DNA of 64,000 bases from an uncultured Sphingomonadaceae bacterium (GTDB lineage Bacteria; Pseudomonadota; Alphaproteobacteria; Sphingomonadales; Sphingomonadaceae): the NCBI GenBank assembly GCA_947499975.1, contig CANMQE010000003.1:124001-188000 (forward strand), read 5' to 3'. Below the pieces are notes generated by a model. It was given only the letters and a program-made list of their open reading frames with translations. It was not told where the DNA came from and made no database searches. The position numbers were made by a program, and so were the translations under genes. Shown here piece after piece: positions 24,544 to 33,391 of the stretch. The stretch's first letter is position 1. Every line of letters begins with the position of its first letter.

Positions 24544-27509
24544 TGAGTACTTCGCGAACCCTAGGTTCAGAATCCAAGATTTTCGGCAAGACAACCATGA
24601 TGGCCATCGGCGCATCTGGTCTTGCCATGGCCGCCATTGCAATGGTTGGCGTGACGCCGAACTCCGCTTCGGCAGAAGAGTGTCTGCTCGACACGAATGA
24701 TGACGGCACCGCTACCACGGGCGTCGACACCACCGGCGGCGCAGTAGGCAGCGGCACGGACTCGCTGGCTTGCGGCGAAGATGCCCTTGCATCTGCTGAT
24801 GGCACGACCGCTGTTGGCTCCGATGCGTCGGCAACCCAGGAAAACGCAACGGCCGTAGGCTTTGGCGCAACCGCAGCCGGCACGGCTTCGCTCGCCGCTG
24901 GTGAAAGCGCCAATGCTCTGGGTCAGTTCAGCTCCGCGCTGGGCAGCAACGCCCAGGCGACCGGCAACTTCTCCACCGCTGTGGGTCAGGATGCCAACGC
25001 AATCGGCTCCAACACCACCGCAGTTGGCCGTAACTCCAATGCCAACTTCGACGGTTCCACCGCCATCGGCGTGGATGCCATCACTCTCGGCAATGACGCC
25101 GTGGCAGTGGGTATCAATGCCCAGGCACTCGACGAAGACGCCGTCGCAATCGGTCAGACGGCCGTTGCTTCCGGCTTCCACTCCACCGCAGTCGGTGCAG
25201 AATCCGTAGCTTCCGGTACGGGCGCACAGGCTTTCGGCTGGCAGGCTTCTGCTACCGGTGACCAGTCGACCGCAACGGGTCGCCAGGCTTCCGCCAGCGG
25301 CTTCCAGTCCAGCGCCTATGGCCAGTCGGCAGATGCATCGGGCGATCAGTCGTTCGCAGGTGGCTTCCAGGCCAGCGCGAGCGGTCTCGACTCCGTTGCA
25401 ATCGGCCGCGATGCCGTGGCATCCGACGAAGATGCCGTTGCTATCGGCCAGACGGCCGTTGCTTCGGGCTTCCACTCCACCGCAGTCGGTGCAGAATCCG
25501 TAGCTTCCGGTACGGGCGCACAGGCTTTCGGCTGGCAGGCTTCTGCTACCGGTGACCAGTCGACCGCAACGGGTCGTCAGGCTTCCGCCAGCGGCTTCCA
25601 GTCCAGCGCCTACGGCCAGTCGGCAAATGCTTCCGGTCAGGGTGCAACGGCAACTGGCTTTGGTGCCAACGCCACTCTCGCAGGCGCAACTGCGAACGGC
25701 AACGCCTCCAGTGCTACGGGCTTCATCAGCACCTCTATCGGCAGCTTCAGCTCGGCGTCGGGCGATTTGAGTACTGCTACTGGCGCGTTCGCAAACGCAT
25801 CGGGCACCAACTCTTTCGCCGGTGGCTTGGCTGCTAGCGCTTCGGGTTTCGACTCCATTGCGATTGGCAACATGGCTTCCGCTTCGGACGAAGATGCCGT
25901 GGCTATTGGCCAGTCGGCCAATTCCTCCGGCTTCCACTCCAGCGCTGTTGGTGCGGAATCGAACGCTTCGGGCCTCGGCGCTCAGGCTTTCGGCTGGCAG
26001 TCCGACGCTTCGGCTGACTTCTCCACCGCTCTCGGCCGTGTCTCGGTCGCTTCCGGACAGGGTGCCGTCGCCGTTGGTGACGGAGCCATCGCAACCGACG
26101 AGTTCACTTCCGCTCTTGGTCGCAATGCAGAAGCCACTTCGGCTGCCGCAACCGCGATCGGTTACGAATCCAGTGCAACCGGCACGCGTTCGACCGCTCT
26201 TGGCTACTTCGCAGTGGCTTCGGGCGAGCGTTCCACCGGTCTCGGCGAGAACGTCGATGCAACCGGCCAGGGTTCGCTGGCTGCTGGTAACGACGCTCAG
26301 GCGACCAACGAGTTCACCACGGCTCTCGGCGCCAGCGCAGAAGCCACCTCGGCTGCTGCAACGGCCGTCGGCTACGAATCCAGTGCAACCGGCACGCGTT
26401 CGACCGCTCTTGGCTACTTCGCAGTGGCTTCGGGCGAGCGTTCCACCGGTCTCGGCGAAAATGTCGACGCAACCGGTGAGGGTTCGCTGGCTGTCGGCAA
26501 CGACGCACAGTCGACGGGTCGTTTCTCGAGCTCGATCGGTACAGGTTCGGAAGCCACTTCGTCCGCCGCAACCGCAATCGGCTACCAGTCGAGTGCAACC
26601 GGCGAGCGTTCGACGGCTCTGGGCTACTTCGCAGTAGCTTCGGGCGCAGAGTCGACCGCTCTGGGTGAGAACACCGACGCAACCGGCTCCAGCTCGGTGG
26701 CTATCGGTAACGATGCCCAGGCACTGGGCACGCGCTCCAGTGCTCTGGGTGCGCAGTCGATCGCTTCGGCAGCTGCTGCATCGGCCTATGGCTACGGCGC
26801 AACCGCTTCGGAAGAACGCGCTTCGGCCTTCGGTCACTTCGCAGTGGCAACCGGAGCCGGCGCTACGGCTATCGGTGAGAACTCCGAGGCAAGCGGCGTC
26901 GCGTCGACGGCTCTGGGTCAGAATGCCCTGGCAACCTTCGACAACTCGACCGCAGTCGGTGCCGGTGCACAAACCACCGCAGCCAACCAGGTAGCCCTGG
27001 GTGGCACCGGAAGCGCAGTGCGCATTGGCGACATCGCCGCCAGCACCGCGGCACAGTCCGGCCCGATCTCGGTCCTGACGGTCGACGCAGATGGTGTGGT
27101 CGGCAGCGATGACACCATTGGCAATGCACTGGCCATGGCGAACAACAACATCGCCATGAACACCGGCAATATCGCCATGAACACGGGCAACATCGCTACC
27201 AACGCATCCGCGATTGCGGCTCTGCAGGGCCAGACGACCACTCTGTTCGATCTGACCTCCGCGAATGCCCAGGGCGTGCGTGAAGCCAACGAAGGTGTCG
27301 CAATGGCACTGTCGATGGAATCGCCGGTCCTCATGCCGACCGATAGCTTCGGCCTCGCCGGCGGCTTCGGCTACTACAACGACCGCGTTGCCGGTTCGGC
27401 CAGCTTTGCTGCCCGTATCAGTGACAACGCTGCCTTCACGGGCGGTGTTGGCATCGGCTTCGACGAAGGTGAAGTTGGCGCCCGCGCCGGTTTCCAGGTC
27501 ACCTGGTAA
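24543..27509 (+). CDS. YadA-like trimeric autotransporter adhesin
   Basis: 988 aa from ATG 24543 with AGGAGGATATTG just upstream. A long signal peptide of about 44 residues (ends SASAEE) leads into some 800 residues of head repeats of 14-residue type (A-x-A-x-G / S-x-A-x-G, e.g. ATAVGFGATAAGTASLAAGE), then a short coiled-coil neck with repeated NNNIAMNTGNIAMNTGNIA. The C-terminal YadA anchor covers about 75 residues and ends AGFQVTW with a terminal aromatic. Trimers of the anchor form the outer-membrane beta-barrel and display the head for attachment or self-aggregation. The coding sequence holds long near-identical DNA repeats and is followed by a strong terminator. It separates the two halves of the aromatic gene region. 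Confidence 0.95.
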   Translation: MSTSRTLGSESKIFGKTTMMAIGASGLAMAAIAMVGVTPNSASAEECLLDTNDDGTATTGVDTTGGAVGSGTDSLACGEDALASADGTTAVGSDASATQENATAVGFGATAAGTASLAAGESANALGQFSSALGSNAQATGNFSTAVGQDANAIGSNTTAVGRNSNANFDGSTAIGVDAITLGNDAVAVGINAQALDEDAVAIGQTAVASGFHSTAVGAESVASGTGAQAFGWQASATGDQSTATGRQASASGFQSSAYGQSADASGDQSFAGGFQASASGLDSVAIGRDAVASDEDAVAIGQTAVASGFHSTAVGAESVASGTGAQAFGWQASATGDQSTATGRQASASGFQSSAYGQSANASGQGATATGFGANATLAGATANGNASSATGFISTSIGSFSSASGDLSTATGAFANASGTNSFAGGLAASASGFDSIAIGNMASASDEDAVAIGQSANSSGFHSSAVGAESNASGLGAQAFGWQSDASADFSTALGRVSVASGQGAVAVGDGAIATDEFTSALGRNAEATSAAATAIGYESSATGTRSTALGYFAVASGERSTGLGENVDATGQGSLAAGNDAQATNEFTTALGASAEATSAAATAVGYESSATGTRSTALGYFAVASGERSTGLGENVDATGEGSLAVGNDAQSTGRFSSSIGTGSEATSSAATAIGYQSSATGERSTALGYFAVASGAESTALGENTDATGSSSVAIGNDAQALGTRSSALGAQSIASAAAASAYGYGATASEERASAFGHFAVATGAGATAIGENSEASGVASTALGQNALATFDNSTAVGAGAQTTAANQVALGGTGSAVRIGDIAASTAAQSGPISVLTVDADGVVGSDDTIGNALAMANNNIAMNTGNIAMNTGNIATNASAIAALQGQTTTLFDLTSANAQGVREANEGVAMALSMESPVLMPTDSFGLAGGFGYYNDRVAGSASFAARISDNAAFTGGVGIGFDEGEVGARAGFQVTW
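25134..25625 (+). repeat. Direct repeat (198 bp, 294-bp period) in the adhesin head
   Basis: Bases 25134-25331 recur at 25428-25625 with only a few, mostly synonymous, differences; the encoded 66 residues (EDAVAIGQTAVASGFHST onward) are the same. A third, diverged copy starts at 25890. The near identity at DNA level points to recent duplication or gene conversion. Confidence 0.9.
26130..26969 (+). repeat. Four 210-bp repeats in the adhesin head
   Basis: Units start at 26130, 26340, 26550 and 26760, each encoding 70 residues that begin EATSAAATAIGYESS or a variant. Units 1 and 2 are nearly identical through the GYFAVASGERSTGLGEN part; unit 3 is close and unit 4 is diverged. The 70-residue period equals five 14-residue head repeats. 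Confidence 0.9.
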
Positions 27510-27550
27510 GAAGCTACGGCCTCGCGCCGGACTTCCCAAAGGGAAAGAAG

Positions 27551-27578
27551 GGGGCGGCTCGCAAGGGCCGCCCTTTTT
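27551..27578 (+). terminator. Terminator after the adhesin gene
   Basis: GGGCGGC (27552-27558) pairs with GCCGCCC (27567-27573) around an 8-nt loop, and TTTTT (27574-27578) follows. It begins 42 bp after the adhesin stop codon. Confidence 0.85.
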
Positions 27579-27754
27579 CTATGGGCGCCGGCTATTCCTA
27601 GGCACGCGCGTCCGGCCAGCCCTGTCAAAGCAGCACGACAGAAGCGTGATGCAATCGAAGCGTGACCATGCTCCTCACGGAACTGGGTGCCCCGTCAGCC
27701 ACAAGCCGGAAGGCGATCTGCATGGCCCACAAAGCACATCTGGCCAGGCCGGGA

Positions 27755-28228
27755 TCAAGTCACCCGCCACACCCACAGCTTGATGGAATTGGCAAAGCGC
27801 GCTCCGCTGCAGATAAAGATCGACTGGTTCATCCAGTCATACTTGCCTTCGGGCGCAATGAATTCGGGAACGGTACGGAAGTAGTATTCCGACGGATCAA
27901 CATCCTCCCCGCGGCGCAGGCGATCCATCACCTCGGGTGCACCGCGGCGAAGGCCCTTGTTGCGGATCTGGATCAGGGCACCATCATCCGTTTCGATGGC
28001 ATAGATGGCATCCGCCACTGTCACACCGTCTGGCCGGGTGAGCTGCCAGTCTGCCGAATTTCCCATCAGCTTGCCGCTGATCCTCGGGCCCCGGACATAC
28101 CCCCCCTCCTTGATGGGGATGATGCGGCGCGTGCCGTCCACCACGGGGCCGATCTCGCGCGGCGCATCGAGTTCGCCGCCCGCCTCGTAAACAAATTCCA
28201 GCCCTGGCGGACCGGGTATGTCGCTCAT
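27755..28228 (-). CDS. DUF3237 family protein, cotranscribed with the lignostilbene dioxygenase
   Basis: 157 aa from ATG at 28228 (MSDIPGPPGLEFVYEAGGEL). The DUF3237 pattern is visible: an early LEFVYEAGGELDAPREIGPV, then GTRRIIPIKEGGYVRGPRIS, the WQLTRPDG segment and YFRTVPEFIAPEGKYDWMN. Members form a small beta-barrel and are found beside aromatic and terpenoid catabolic genes; no activity is firmly established. It starts 70 bp after the dioxygenase stop on the same strand, so the two probably share the MarR-controlled promoter. A role in processing a ring-cleaved or dimeric aromatic intermediate is inference. Confidence 0.85.
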   Translation of the reverse strand: MSDIPGPPGLEFVYEAGGELDAPREIGPVVDGTRRIIPIKEGGYVRGPRISGKLMGNSADWQLTRPDGVTVADAIYAIETDDGALIQIRNKGLRRGAPEVMDRLRRGEDVDPSEYYFRTVPEFIAPEGKYDWMNQSIFICSGARFANSIKLWVWRVT

Positions 28229-28298
28229 GTCCTTCTCCCCTGGCAATACCGAACGCGACAGCGCGGCCAGTCATCCGAACGCTGCCTCATCGCAGCGA

Positions 28299-29780
28299 TC
28301 AGGCGGGCTCTGCCACCTTCAGGCCAATATCCTCGCTACGTGCGAAGTTGCCGTGCAGGCCAAAGCGCAACTGGATGGGAACGTGCACCGTGGCGATCGG
28401 GCCCTTTTCGATATCCATTGCGTCAAACACCAGCAGGTCGCTGCGGTGATCGAGGATGCGGTTGCACACCTGCACCACCCAGCCGTCGCCCTCTGGCGCA
28501 TCTGCAGAGCGCGGGATGAAGCACGGTTCCTGCAAAGTGCTGGTTTCGCCTGCCCACCAATGCTGTTCTGTTCCTGTCTGCATGTCGCGGAAGAACAGGC
28601 AATTCATCGGCGCACCACCGGCGGACCGGGCCTCGCCGTCCATCGGTCGGCTCATGTCCATTTCCAATCCCCAGGTGTAGCGATTTTGCATGCCGGTGAA
28701 GCGTTCGTCGATGCGCGGGAATTCGCTGACGGTGTCGGTCAGCGTCTCGATCGAAGCGAACTCATCCCCATTGCTGGCGAGATCCACGGTCCATTGCGTC
28801 AGCTTGGTCATCGCCTCTGCGGGATTGAATTCCGCCCCGTGCATGTCGGGGAAGAAGGGGAAGAAATTGTTCTCCGATTCAGGCGTCACGAAATGGATCT
28901 TCGTGCCATCCTGCCATGCGTTCATCACGTGGCTGGCAAAGCAATTGTCCCGCTTGAACCAGCGGATATCCTCCTCGCGCAGCCCGTCACGGCGGGGGAT
29001 GACGCCAAGATACACATCGCGGGTGGTATCGAACATGAAGGCCGGCTTGCCTTCTTCCAGCTGCTCCCAGCTGCCCGTGCTCGGCACGATATGCAGCACC
29101 AGGTAGTCGGGCGTGACCGCGAAATCGTGCATCATGCAATAGTATGGCACCTTGAACCATTCCTCGCGCACCAGTTCGCCTTCCGGGCTGATTTCGTAGT
29201 AGGTCACATCATCGGTGTGGAGGCCGCTGGCGGCATAGCCGATGGCGACCATGTTGCCGGTTTCGGGATCGACCTTGGGATGGGCGGTGAAGGTTTCGCC
29301 GGTCATCTTGCCACCGAACTTCTCGTAGCCGTAGGTTTCCATCGTCGCCGGGTCCATCAGCAGCGCCGGGCTGTCTTCCTTCAGCGCCCAGAGCTTTCCG
29401 CCATACAGCCATGCATTGGTGTTTGCGGTACCGCGATATTCGCCCTTCACGCGGTCATCATCGGTGAGCGGGTTGCGATAGGCGCCGAACAGCGCCTCTC
29501 CCGCTTCGTTTTCCAGCTTCCACTTGTCCGTCTTGGCCCAGCGCTGGCGAAAATCGCACTGTCCATCGTGGAAATGGAAGCGCGTGATCATGCCGTCGCC
29601 ATTGAAGGAAATGTCGTTGCCCATGCGCGGCGGGAATTGCGGATCGGGCTGAACGCGGAAGAATGCGCCGTCGAGCTCAGCCGGGATTTCACCGCTGTGC
29701 TGCAGATCGTTTATGTCCGCCTCGATCCGGCTGGGGGTGTTGAAACCGGTAAAGCTGGGGGTATCGGGAAATTGGGCCAT
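28299..29780 (-). CDS. Lignostilbene-alpha,beta-dioxygenase (carotenoid oxygenase family)
   Basis: 493 aa from ATG 29780 (MAQFPDTPSFTGFNTPSRIE) with AAGGAG upstream. Cleaves the central double bond of 4-hydroxystilbenes with O2, giving two aromatic aldehydes (lignostilbene gives two vanillins). The four iron-binding histidines fall at H167 (FTAHPKVD), H218 (CMMHDFAV), H284 (FASHVMNAW) and H476 (FGLHGNF), and the phenol-activating pair at Y101 and K134. By my recollection these are exactly the numbers of NOV1 from Novosphingobium aromaticivorans. DUF3237 follows downstream and a MarR regulator diverges upstream. Confidence 0.95.
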   Translation of the reverse strand: MAQFPDTPSFTGFNTPSRIEADINDLQHSGEIPAELDGAFFRVQPDPQFPPRMGNDISFNGDGMITRFHFHDGQCDFRQRWAKTDKWKLENEAGEALFGAYRNPLTDDDRVKGEYRGTANTNAWLYGGKLWALKEDSPALLMDPATMETYGYEKFGGKMTGETFTAHPKVDPETGNMVAIGYAASGLHTDDVTYYEISPEGELVREEWFKVPYYCMMHDFAVTPDYLVLHIVPSTGSWEQLEEGKPAFMFDTTRDVYLGVIPRRDGLREEDIRWFKRDNCFASHVMNAWQDGTKIHFVTPESENNFFPFFPDMHGAEFNPAEAMTKLTQWTVDLASNGDEFASIETLTDTVSEFPRIDERFTGMQNRYTWGLEMDMSRPMDGEARSAGGAPMNCLFFRDMQTGTEQHWWAGETSTLQEPCFIPRSADAPEGDGWVVQVCNRILDHRSDLLVFDAMDIEKGPIATVHVPIQLRFGLHGNFARSEDIGLKVAEPA

Positions 29781-29803
29781 CTTTCTACTCTCCTTGCGGA
29801 AGA

Positions 29804-29822
29804 TTGTATGCTTTACTAACAA
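29804..29822. promoter_or_regulatory. MarR operator candidate in the dioxygenase/marR junction
   Basis: TTGTATGCTTTACTAACAA has TTGT and ACAA arms around 11 bases. It lies 24 bp upstream of the dioxygenase start and about 40 bp before the marR start, where binding would block both genes. A related 19-mer (15 of 19 identical in reverse orientation) lies at 18210-18228 between the NTF2-fold gene and the ALDH-LigW operon. Confidence 0.65.
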
Positions 29823-29863
29823 AATCGCAAGCACATGAGAGCGCAAACCTGGCTGAGACCGCA

Positions 29864-30313
29864 TTGACTGAAGACACATCCGATACAGACAAGCCCGGCT
29901 TCGGCCTGCTGGACGGGATCGTGGGATTTCACCTGCGCCTGGCTCACGGGGCTGTGTATCGCCATTTTACGGAAACCTTCTCCGAACTTGGGCTGACGCA
30001 GAAACAGGTCAGCGTGCTGTGGATGGTGGGTGACAAGCCCGGCGTGGCGCAGATCGAGCTGGGATCCCGCCTACGGATGGACCGGGCCACCACGATGACA
30101 ATCGTGAACCGCCTTCAGGAGCGGGGATACATGCGGCGGGAGCGCTCGAGCAGTGACGGACGCAAGCAGGCGCTGCATCTGACGCCCGCAGGAGAAGCTG
30201 CACTGGTTGAGGCAACCCAGTGCATCGAATTACACGAGGCATGGCTAAAAAGCCGCTTCACGCCGCAAGAAGTAGAAAAACTGGTGGAAATGCTCGCAAG
30301 AATCCACGAGTAA
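29864..30313 (+). CDS. MarR family transcriptional regulator
   Basis: 149 aa from TTG 29864. The only start further upstream, a TTG at 29804, coincides with the operator-like repeat and is less likely; neither has a strong ribosome site. The winged helix-turn-helix is clear: LTQKQVSVLWMVGDKPGVAQ, IELGSRLRMDRATTMTIVNR, wing RERSSSDGRKQALHLT, then the C-terminal dimer helix. It is divergent from the lignostilbene dioxygenase (83 bp apart) and followed by an aromatic-acid transporter gene. MarR proteins of such loci usually release DNA on binding a phenolic ligand. Confidence 0.9.
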   Translation: MTEDTSDTDKPGFGLLDGIVGFHLRLAHGAVYRHFTETFSELGLTQKQVSVLWMVGDKPGVAQIELGSRLRMDRATTMTIVNRLQERGYMRRERSSSDGRKQALHLTPAGEAALVEATQCIELHEAWLKSRFTPQEVEKLVEMLARIHE

Positions 30314-30342
30314 GGGCCCTTCTGGGAGAGGAAAATATCAAT

Positions 30343-31716
30343 ATGGCCGGACCGACTGGCGGGAATGCAAATCCCATAAACGTGATCAACAATGGCGCGA
30401 TGAACTCTCGCCAATGGGCGGTGGTGGTGCTGATGGTGCTGCTGAATGCGCTTGATGGCTTCGACGTGTTGTCCAGCGCCTTTGCCGCTCCGGGCATCAC
30501 TGCAGACTGGGGCATACCGCGCAGCGAACTGGGCATCGTGCTCTCGGCAGAACTGGTGGGCATGGGCTTTGGCTCGGTGCTGCTTGGCGGTGCTGCGGAC
30601 AAGTTCGGCCGCAAGGTCACCATGATCGCCTGTCTTGTCCTGATGGCCGCCGGAATGTGGTTGGCAGGCCACGCCAATGGCGTGCCCGACATGTTCGCCT
30701 ATCGCTTCCTCACCGGTATCGGCATTGGCGGCATGCTGGCCGCGACCAACGCGGTCACGGCGGAAAGCACCAACAACAAATGGCGCAAGGCGGCCATCGC
30801 CGTCTATGTGGCGGGCTATCCGCTCGGCGCGATCCTTGGCGGTATCGCGGCTTCGGAATGGCTGCTGGATACCTACGGCTGGCGCGGCGTGTTCGATTTC
30901 GGTGCAATAGTTACAGCAGCGCTGATCCCGGTCGTTTGGCTGGTGGTGCCTGAAACCGCCGCCTATCATGCCGGCAAGGAAAACCTGGACGGCGTGAACA
31001 AGACGCTGGGCGCGTTCGGCAAGGAACCGATCGCCGCCCTGCCTCCCGGCGCGACGGATGCCGCCAGCAAGCCCAAGGTTACCGATATCCTCTCGAACCC
31101 GCGCTTGCGCCCGGTGACCTTGTTGCTGGCCTTCGGCTATATGTTCCACACCATCACCTTCTACTACATCCTGAAATTCGCCGTGCAGATCGTGGCCGAT
31201 TACCCGCCGGGCTATGAGCCCAGCGATGCCGCGACGGTGCTGACGTGGGCCAATGTCGGCGGTTTCTTCGGCAGCGCGCTGTTCGGCTTCGTGATGGCGC
31301 GTTTCGGCATCAGGTGGCCAACCGCACTGGCGCTGCTGATCGGTTCGGTCATGGTGGTCTCGTTCGGCTTTGGCCGCAGTTCGCTGGGTGCGTGGCAGTG
31401 GGCCACGATCCTCACCGGCTTCTTCACCAATGCGGCAATCAGCGGCTATTACGCCGCCTTCGCTCGCGGCTTCCCGGCCTATGCCCGCGCCACCGGCACC
31501 GGCTTCGTGCTGGGTGTCGGCCGCCTGGGAGCGGCGGGCAGCCCGCTGATCGCGGGCGCGCTGTTCGGCCTTCTGGGCGATAGCGAGCTGCTGGTGGTGT
31601 CCATCATCATGGCAATGGGCTCGGTCGTTTCGCTGTTCCTGTTCCTGATGCTGCCGGAGCGTGAAGGCGATGAACTGGTCGAGGCCCCGTCCGACCCGGT
31701 ACCCGACAAACTCTAA
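30343..31716 (+). CDS. Aromatic acid:H+ symporter family MFS transporter
   Basis: 457 aa from ATG 30343 ([18 protein letters not shown]) with GGGAGAGG upstream, 29 bp after marR. Twelve membrane helices; [19 protein letters not shown] carries the DGxD-type motif of the AAHS group in helix 1, [13 protein letters not shown] is the MFS loop 2-3 signature, and [11 protein letters not shown] occurs after helix 6. Relatives are PcaK, VanK and DdvK, which import protocatechuate, vanillate and dehydrodivanillate. The substrate is probably a lignin-derived aromatic acid. Confidence 0.9.
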   Translation: MAGPTGGNANPINVINNGAMNSRQWAVVVLMVLLNALDGFDVLSSAFAAPGITADWGIPRSELGIVLSAELVGMGFGSVLLGGAADKFGRKVTMIACLVLMAAGMWLAGHANGVPDMFAYRFLTGIGIGGMLAATNAVTAESTNNKWRKAAIAVYVAGYPLGAILGGIAASEWLLDTYGWRGVFDFGAIVTAALIPVVWLVVPETAAYHAGKENLDGVNKTLGAFGKEPIAALPPGATDAASKPKVTDILSNPRLRPVTLLLAFGYMFHTITFYYILKFAVQIVADYPPGYEPSDAATVLTWANVGGFFGSALFGFVMARFGIRWPTALALLIGSVMVVSFGFGRSSLGAWQWATILTGFFTNAAISGYYAAFARGFPAYARATGTGFVLGVGRLGAAGSPLIAGALFGLLGDSELLVVSIIMAMGSVVSLFLFLMLPEREGDELVEAPSDPVPDKL

Positions 31717-31730
31717 GGAGAGACTTACCG

Positions 31731-32837
31731 ATGAAAACCCGTGCCGCCGTAGCATTCGAGGCGAAGAAGCCGCTTGAGATCGTGGAACTTGATCTGGAAG
31801 GCCCGAAGGAGGGGGAAGTCCTCGTCGAAATCATGGCGACCGGCATTTGCCACACCGATGCCTATACGCTGGACGGTCTCGACAGCGAGGGGCTGTTCCC
31901 CTCCGTGCTGGGACATGAAGGTGCCGGCATCGTGCGCGAGGTTGGCCCGGGCGTCACCAGCGTGAAGCCGGACGATCACGTGATCCCGCTCTACACGCCG
32001 GAATGTCGCCAGTGCAAAATGTGCCTCAGCGGCAAGACCAACCTGTGCAGCGCCATTCGCGAGACGCAGGGCAAGGGCCTGATGCCGGACGGCACCAGCC
32101 GGTTCTCGTACAAGGGCGAGACGATCTACCACTATATGGGCTGCTCCACCTTCTCCAACTTCACGGTGCTGCCCGAAATCGCCGTTGCCAAGATCCGCAC
32201 CGACGCGCCGTTCGAAACCAGCTGCTACATCGGCTGCGGCGTGACGACGGGCGTGGGCGCGGTCACCAACACGGCAAAGGTGCAGCCTGGCGATAACGTG
32301 GTGGTGTTCGGCCTTGGCGGCATTGGCCTCAACGTGATCCAGGGTGCGAAGATGGCGGGAGCCGATCGCATCGTCGGCGTCGACATCAACAACGACAAGA
32401 AGGAATGGGGCGAGAAGTTCGGCATGACCGATTTCGTGAACCCCAAGGAGACCGGCGACGTCGTGGCGCATCTGGTGGAGCTGCTGGATGGCGGCGCGGA
32501 CTACAGCTTTGACTGCACCGGCAATACCGACGTGATGCGCCAGGCGCTGGAATGCTGCCACAAGGGATGGGGCACCAGCATCATCATCGGCGTGGCGGAG
32601 GCCGGCAAGACGATCGAGACGCGCCCCTTCCAACTGGTGACGGGCCGCAACTGGCGCGGCACCGCGTTCGGCGGAGCCAAGGGCCGCACCGACGTGCCCA
32701 AGATCGTGGACTGGTACATGAACGGCAAGATCGCCATCGACCCGATGATCACCCACACCCTTTCGCTGGAAGAGATCAACAAGGGCTTCGACCTCATGCA
32801 CTCGGGCGAGAGCATCCGCTCCGTGGTGGTCTACTAG
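31731..32837 (+). CDS. frmA: S-(hydroxymethyl)glutathione dehydrogenase, class III alcohol dehydrogenase
   Basis: 368 aa. Oxidises S-hydroxymethylglutathione (formaldehyde plus GSH) to S-formylglutathione with NAD+. Catalytic zinc ligands C40 (GICHTD) and H62 (GHEGAG); structural zinc C92, C95, C98 and C106 ([15 protein letters not shown]); Rossmann loop [23 protein letters not shown] precedes the ATG, 14 bp after the transporter stop, so it may be read from the marR-transporter transcript. First enzyme of the formaldehyde-to-CO2 route encoded through 41.4 kb. Confidence 0.97.
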   Translation: MKTRAAVAFEAKKPLEIVELDLEGPKEGEVLVEIMATGICHTDAYTLDGLDSEGLFPSVLGHEGAGIVREVGPGVTSVKPDDHVIPLYTPECRQCKMCLSGKTNLCSAIRETQGKGLMPDGTSRFSYKGETIYHYMGCSTFSNFTVLPEIAVAKIRTDAPFETSCYIGCGVTTGVGAVTNTAKVQPGDNVVVFGLGGIGLNVIQGAKMAGADRIVGVDINNDKKEWGEKFGMTDFVNPKETGDVVAHLVELLDGGADYSFDCTGNTDVMRQALECCHKGWGTSIIIGVAEAGKTIETRPFQLVTGRNWRGTAFGGAKGRTDVPKIVDWYMNGKIAIDPMITHTLSLEEINKGFDLMHSGESIRSVVVY

Positions 32838-33000
32838 CACCGGGTTTTCCGCGCCCGCCCGTGAACCAAACGGGGCGAAATCGGGCGGCGCGGACATTCA
32901 CTCTTTCACAAGACCGAAAATTTCGGCTATGTGATGAAACAAGAGAATCGCGCCCGGCGATAGGATATCGCGCGCGCCCATAACAGAGAGGACATTCACC

Positions 33001-33381
33001 ATGCTCAATCACGTGTTTCTCGGCACCAATGATGTCGAAAAGTCGCGCCAGTTCTACAACGCCACGATGGGCGCCATCGGCGTGAATCCGGTGAACGAGC
33101 TTCCCCATGCCACGATCTACGCCAACGAAGGCGGCGCGGTGGCCGTGGGCAAGCCTGCCAATGGCGAAGTCGCCAACCCGTCCAACGGCGCGACCCTGGG
33201 CCTCAAGGCCAGTTCCTATGACGAGGTGAACGCCTGGCACGCCGCCGGTCTTGCCAATGGCGGAACCGACGAAGGCGCCCCCGGTGTGCGCGAGAACAGC
33301 CCTGGCCAGATGTATGGCGCCTACCTGCGCGATCCCGATGGCAACAAGGTCTGCGTCTTCTGCCCCAACGAAAACGCCTGA
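33001..33381 (+). CDS. VOC (glyoxalase-like) protein 1 of the formaldehyde operon
   Basis: 126 aa. One VOC unit pair (beta-alpha-beta-beta-beta modules): MLNHVFLGTNDVEKSRQFYN, then YGAYLRDPDGNKVCVF, which supplies the usual C-terminal pattern. A GAGAGGA precedes the ATG. It is paralogous to the next protein: both have a near-identical AWHAAGLANGG(T/S)DEGAPG block. The family includes glyoxalases and thiol-adduct enzymes. The position between frmA and frmB suggests binding of a glutathione or aldehyde adduct, but the activity is unknown. Confidence 0.9.
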   Translation: MLNHVFLGTNDVEKSRQFYNATMGAIGVNPVNELPHATIYANEGGAVAVGKPANGEVANPSNGATLGLKASSYDEVNAWHAAGLANGGTDEGAPGVRENSPGQMYGAYLRDPDGNKVCVFCPNENA

Positions 33382-33391
33382 CCGCTCAGCC

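Noticed and set aside
25134-26969. Regular repeats considered as a CRISPR array
   Set aside because: The periods are 210 and 294 bp, fully coding, with no short repeat-unique spacer pattern and no cas genes nearby.
24567-27539. A 990-codon open frame opposite the adhesin, rich in Cys, Arg and Ser with repeats
   Set aside because: It mirrors the adhesin repeats. The adhesin frame has a signal peptide, head repeats and the membrane anchor, so the opposite strand is a shadow.
29804-29863. TTG at 29804 as the marR start codon
   Set aside because: The codon is inside the inverted repeat proposed as operator and has no ribosome site of its own; TTG 29864 leaves a normal promoter gap.
32914-32926. 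CCGAAAATTTCGG between frmA and the first VOC gene, as a terminator or operator
   Set aside because: Six-base arms with a single central base and no T-run; too short for a confident call although it may be a weak protein site.
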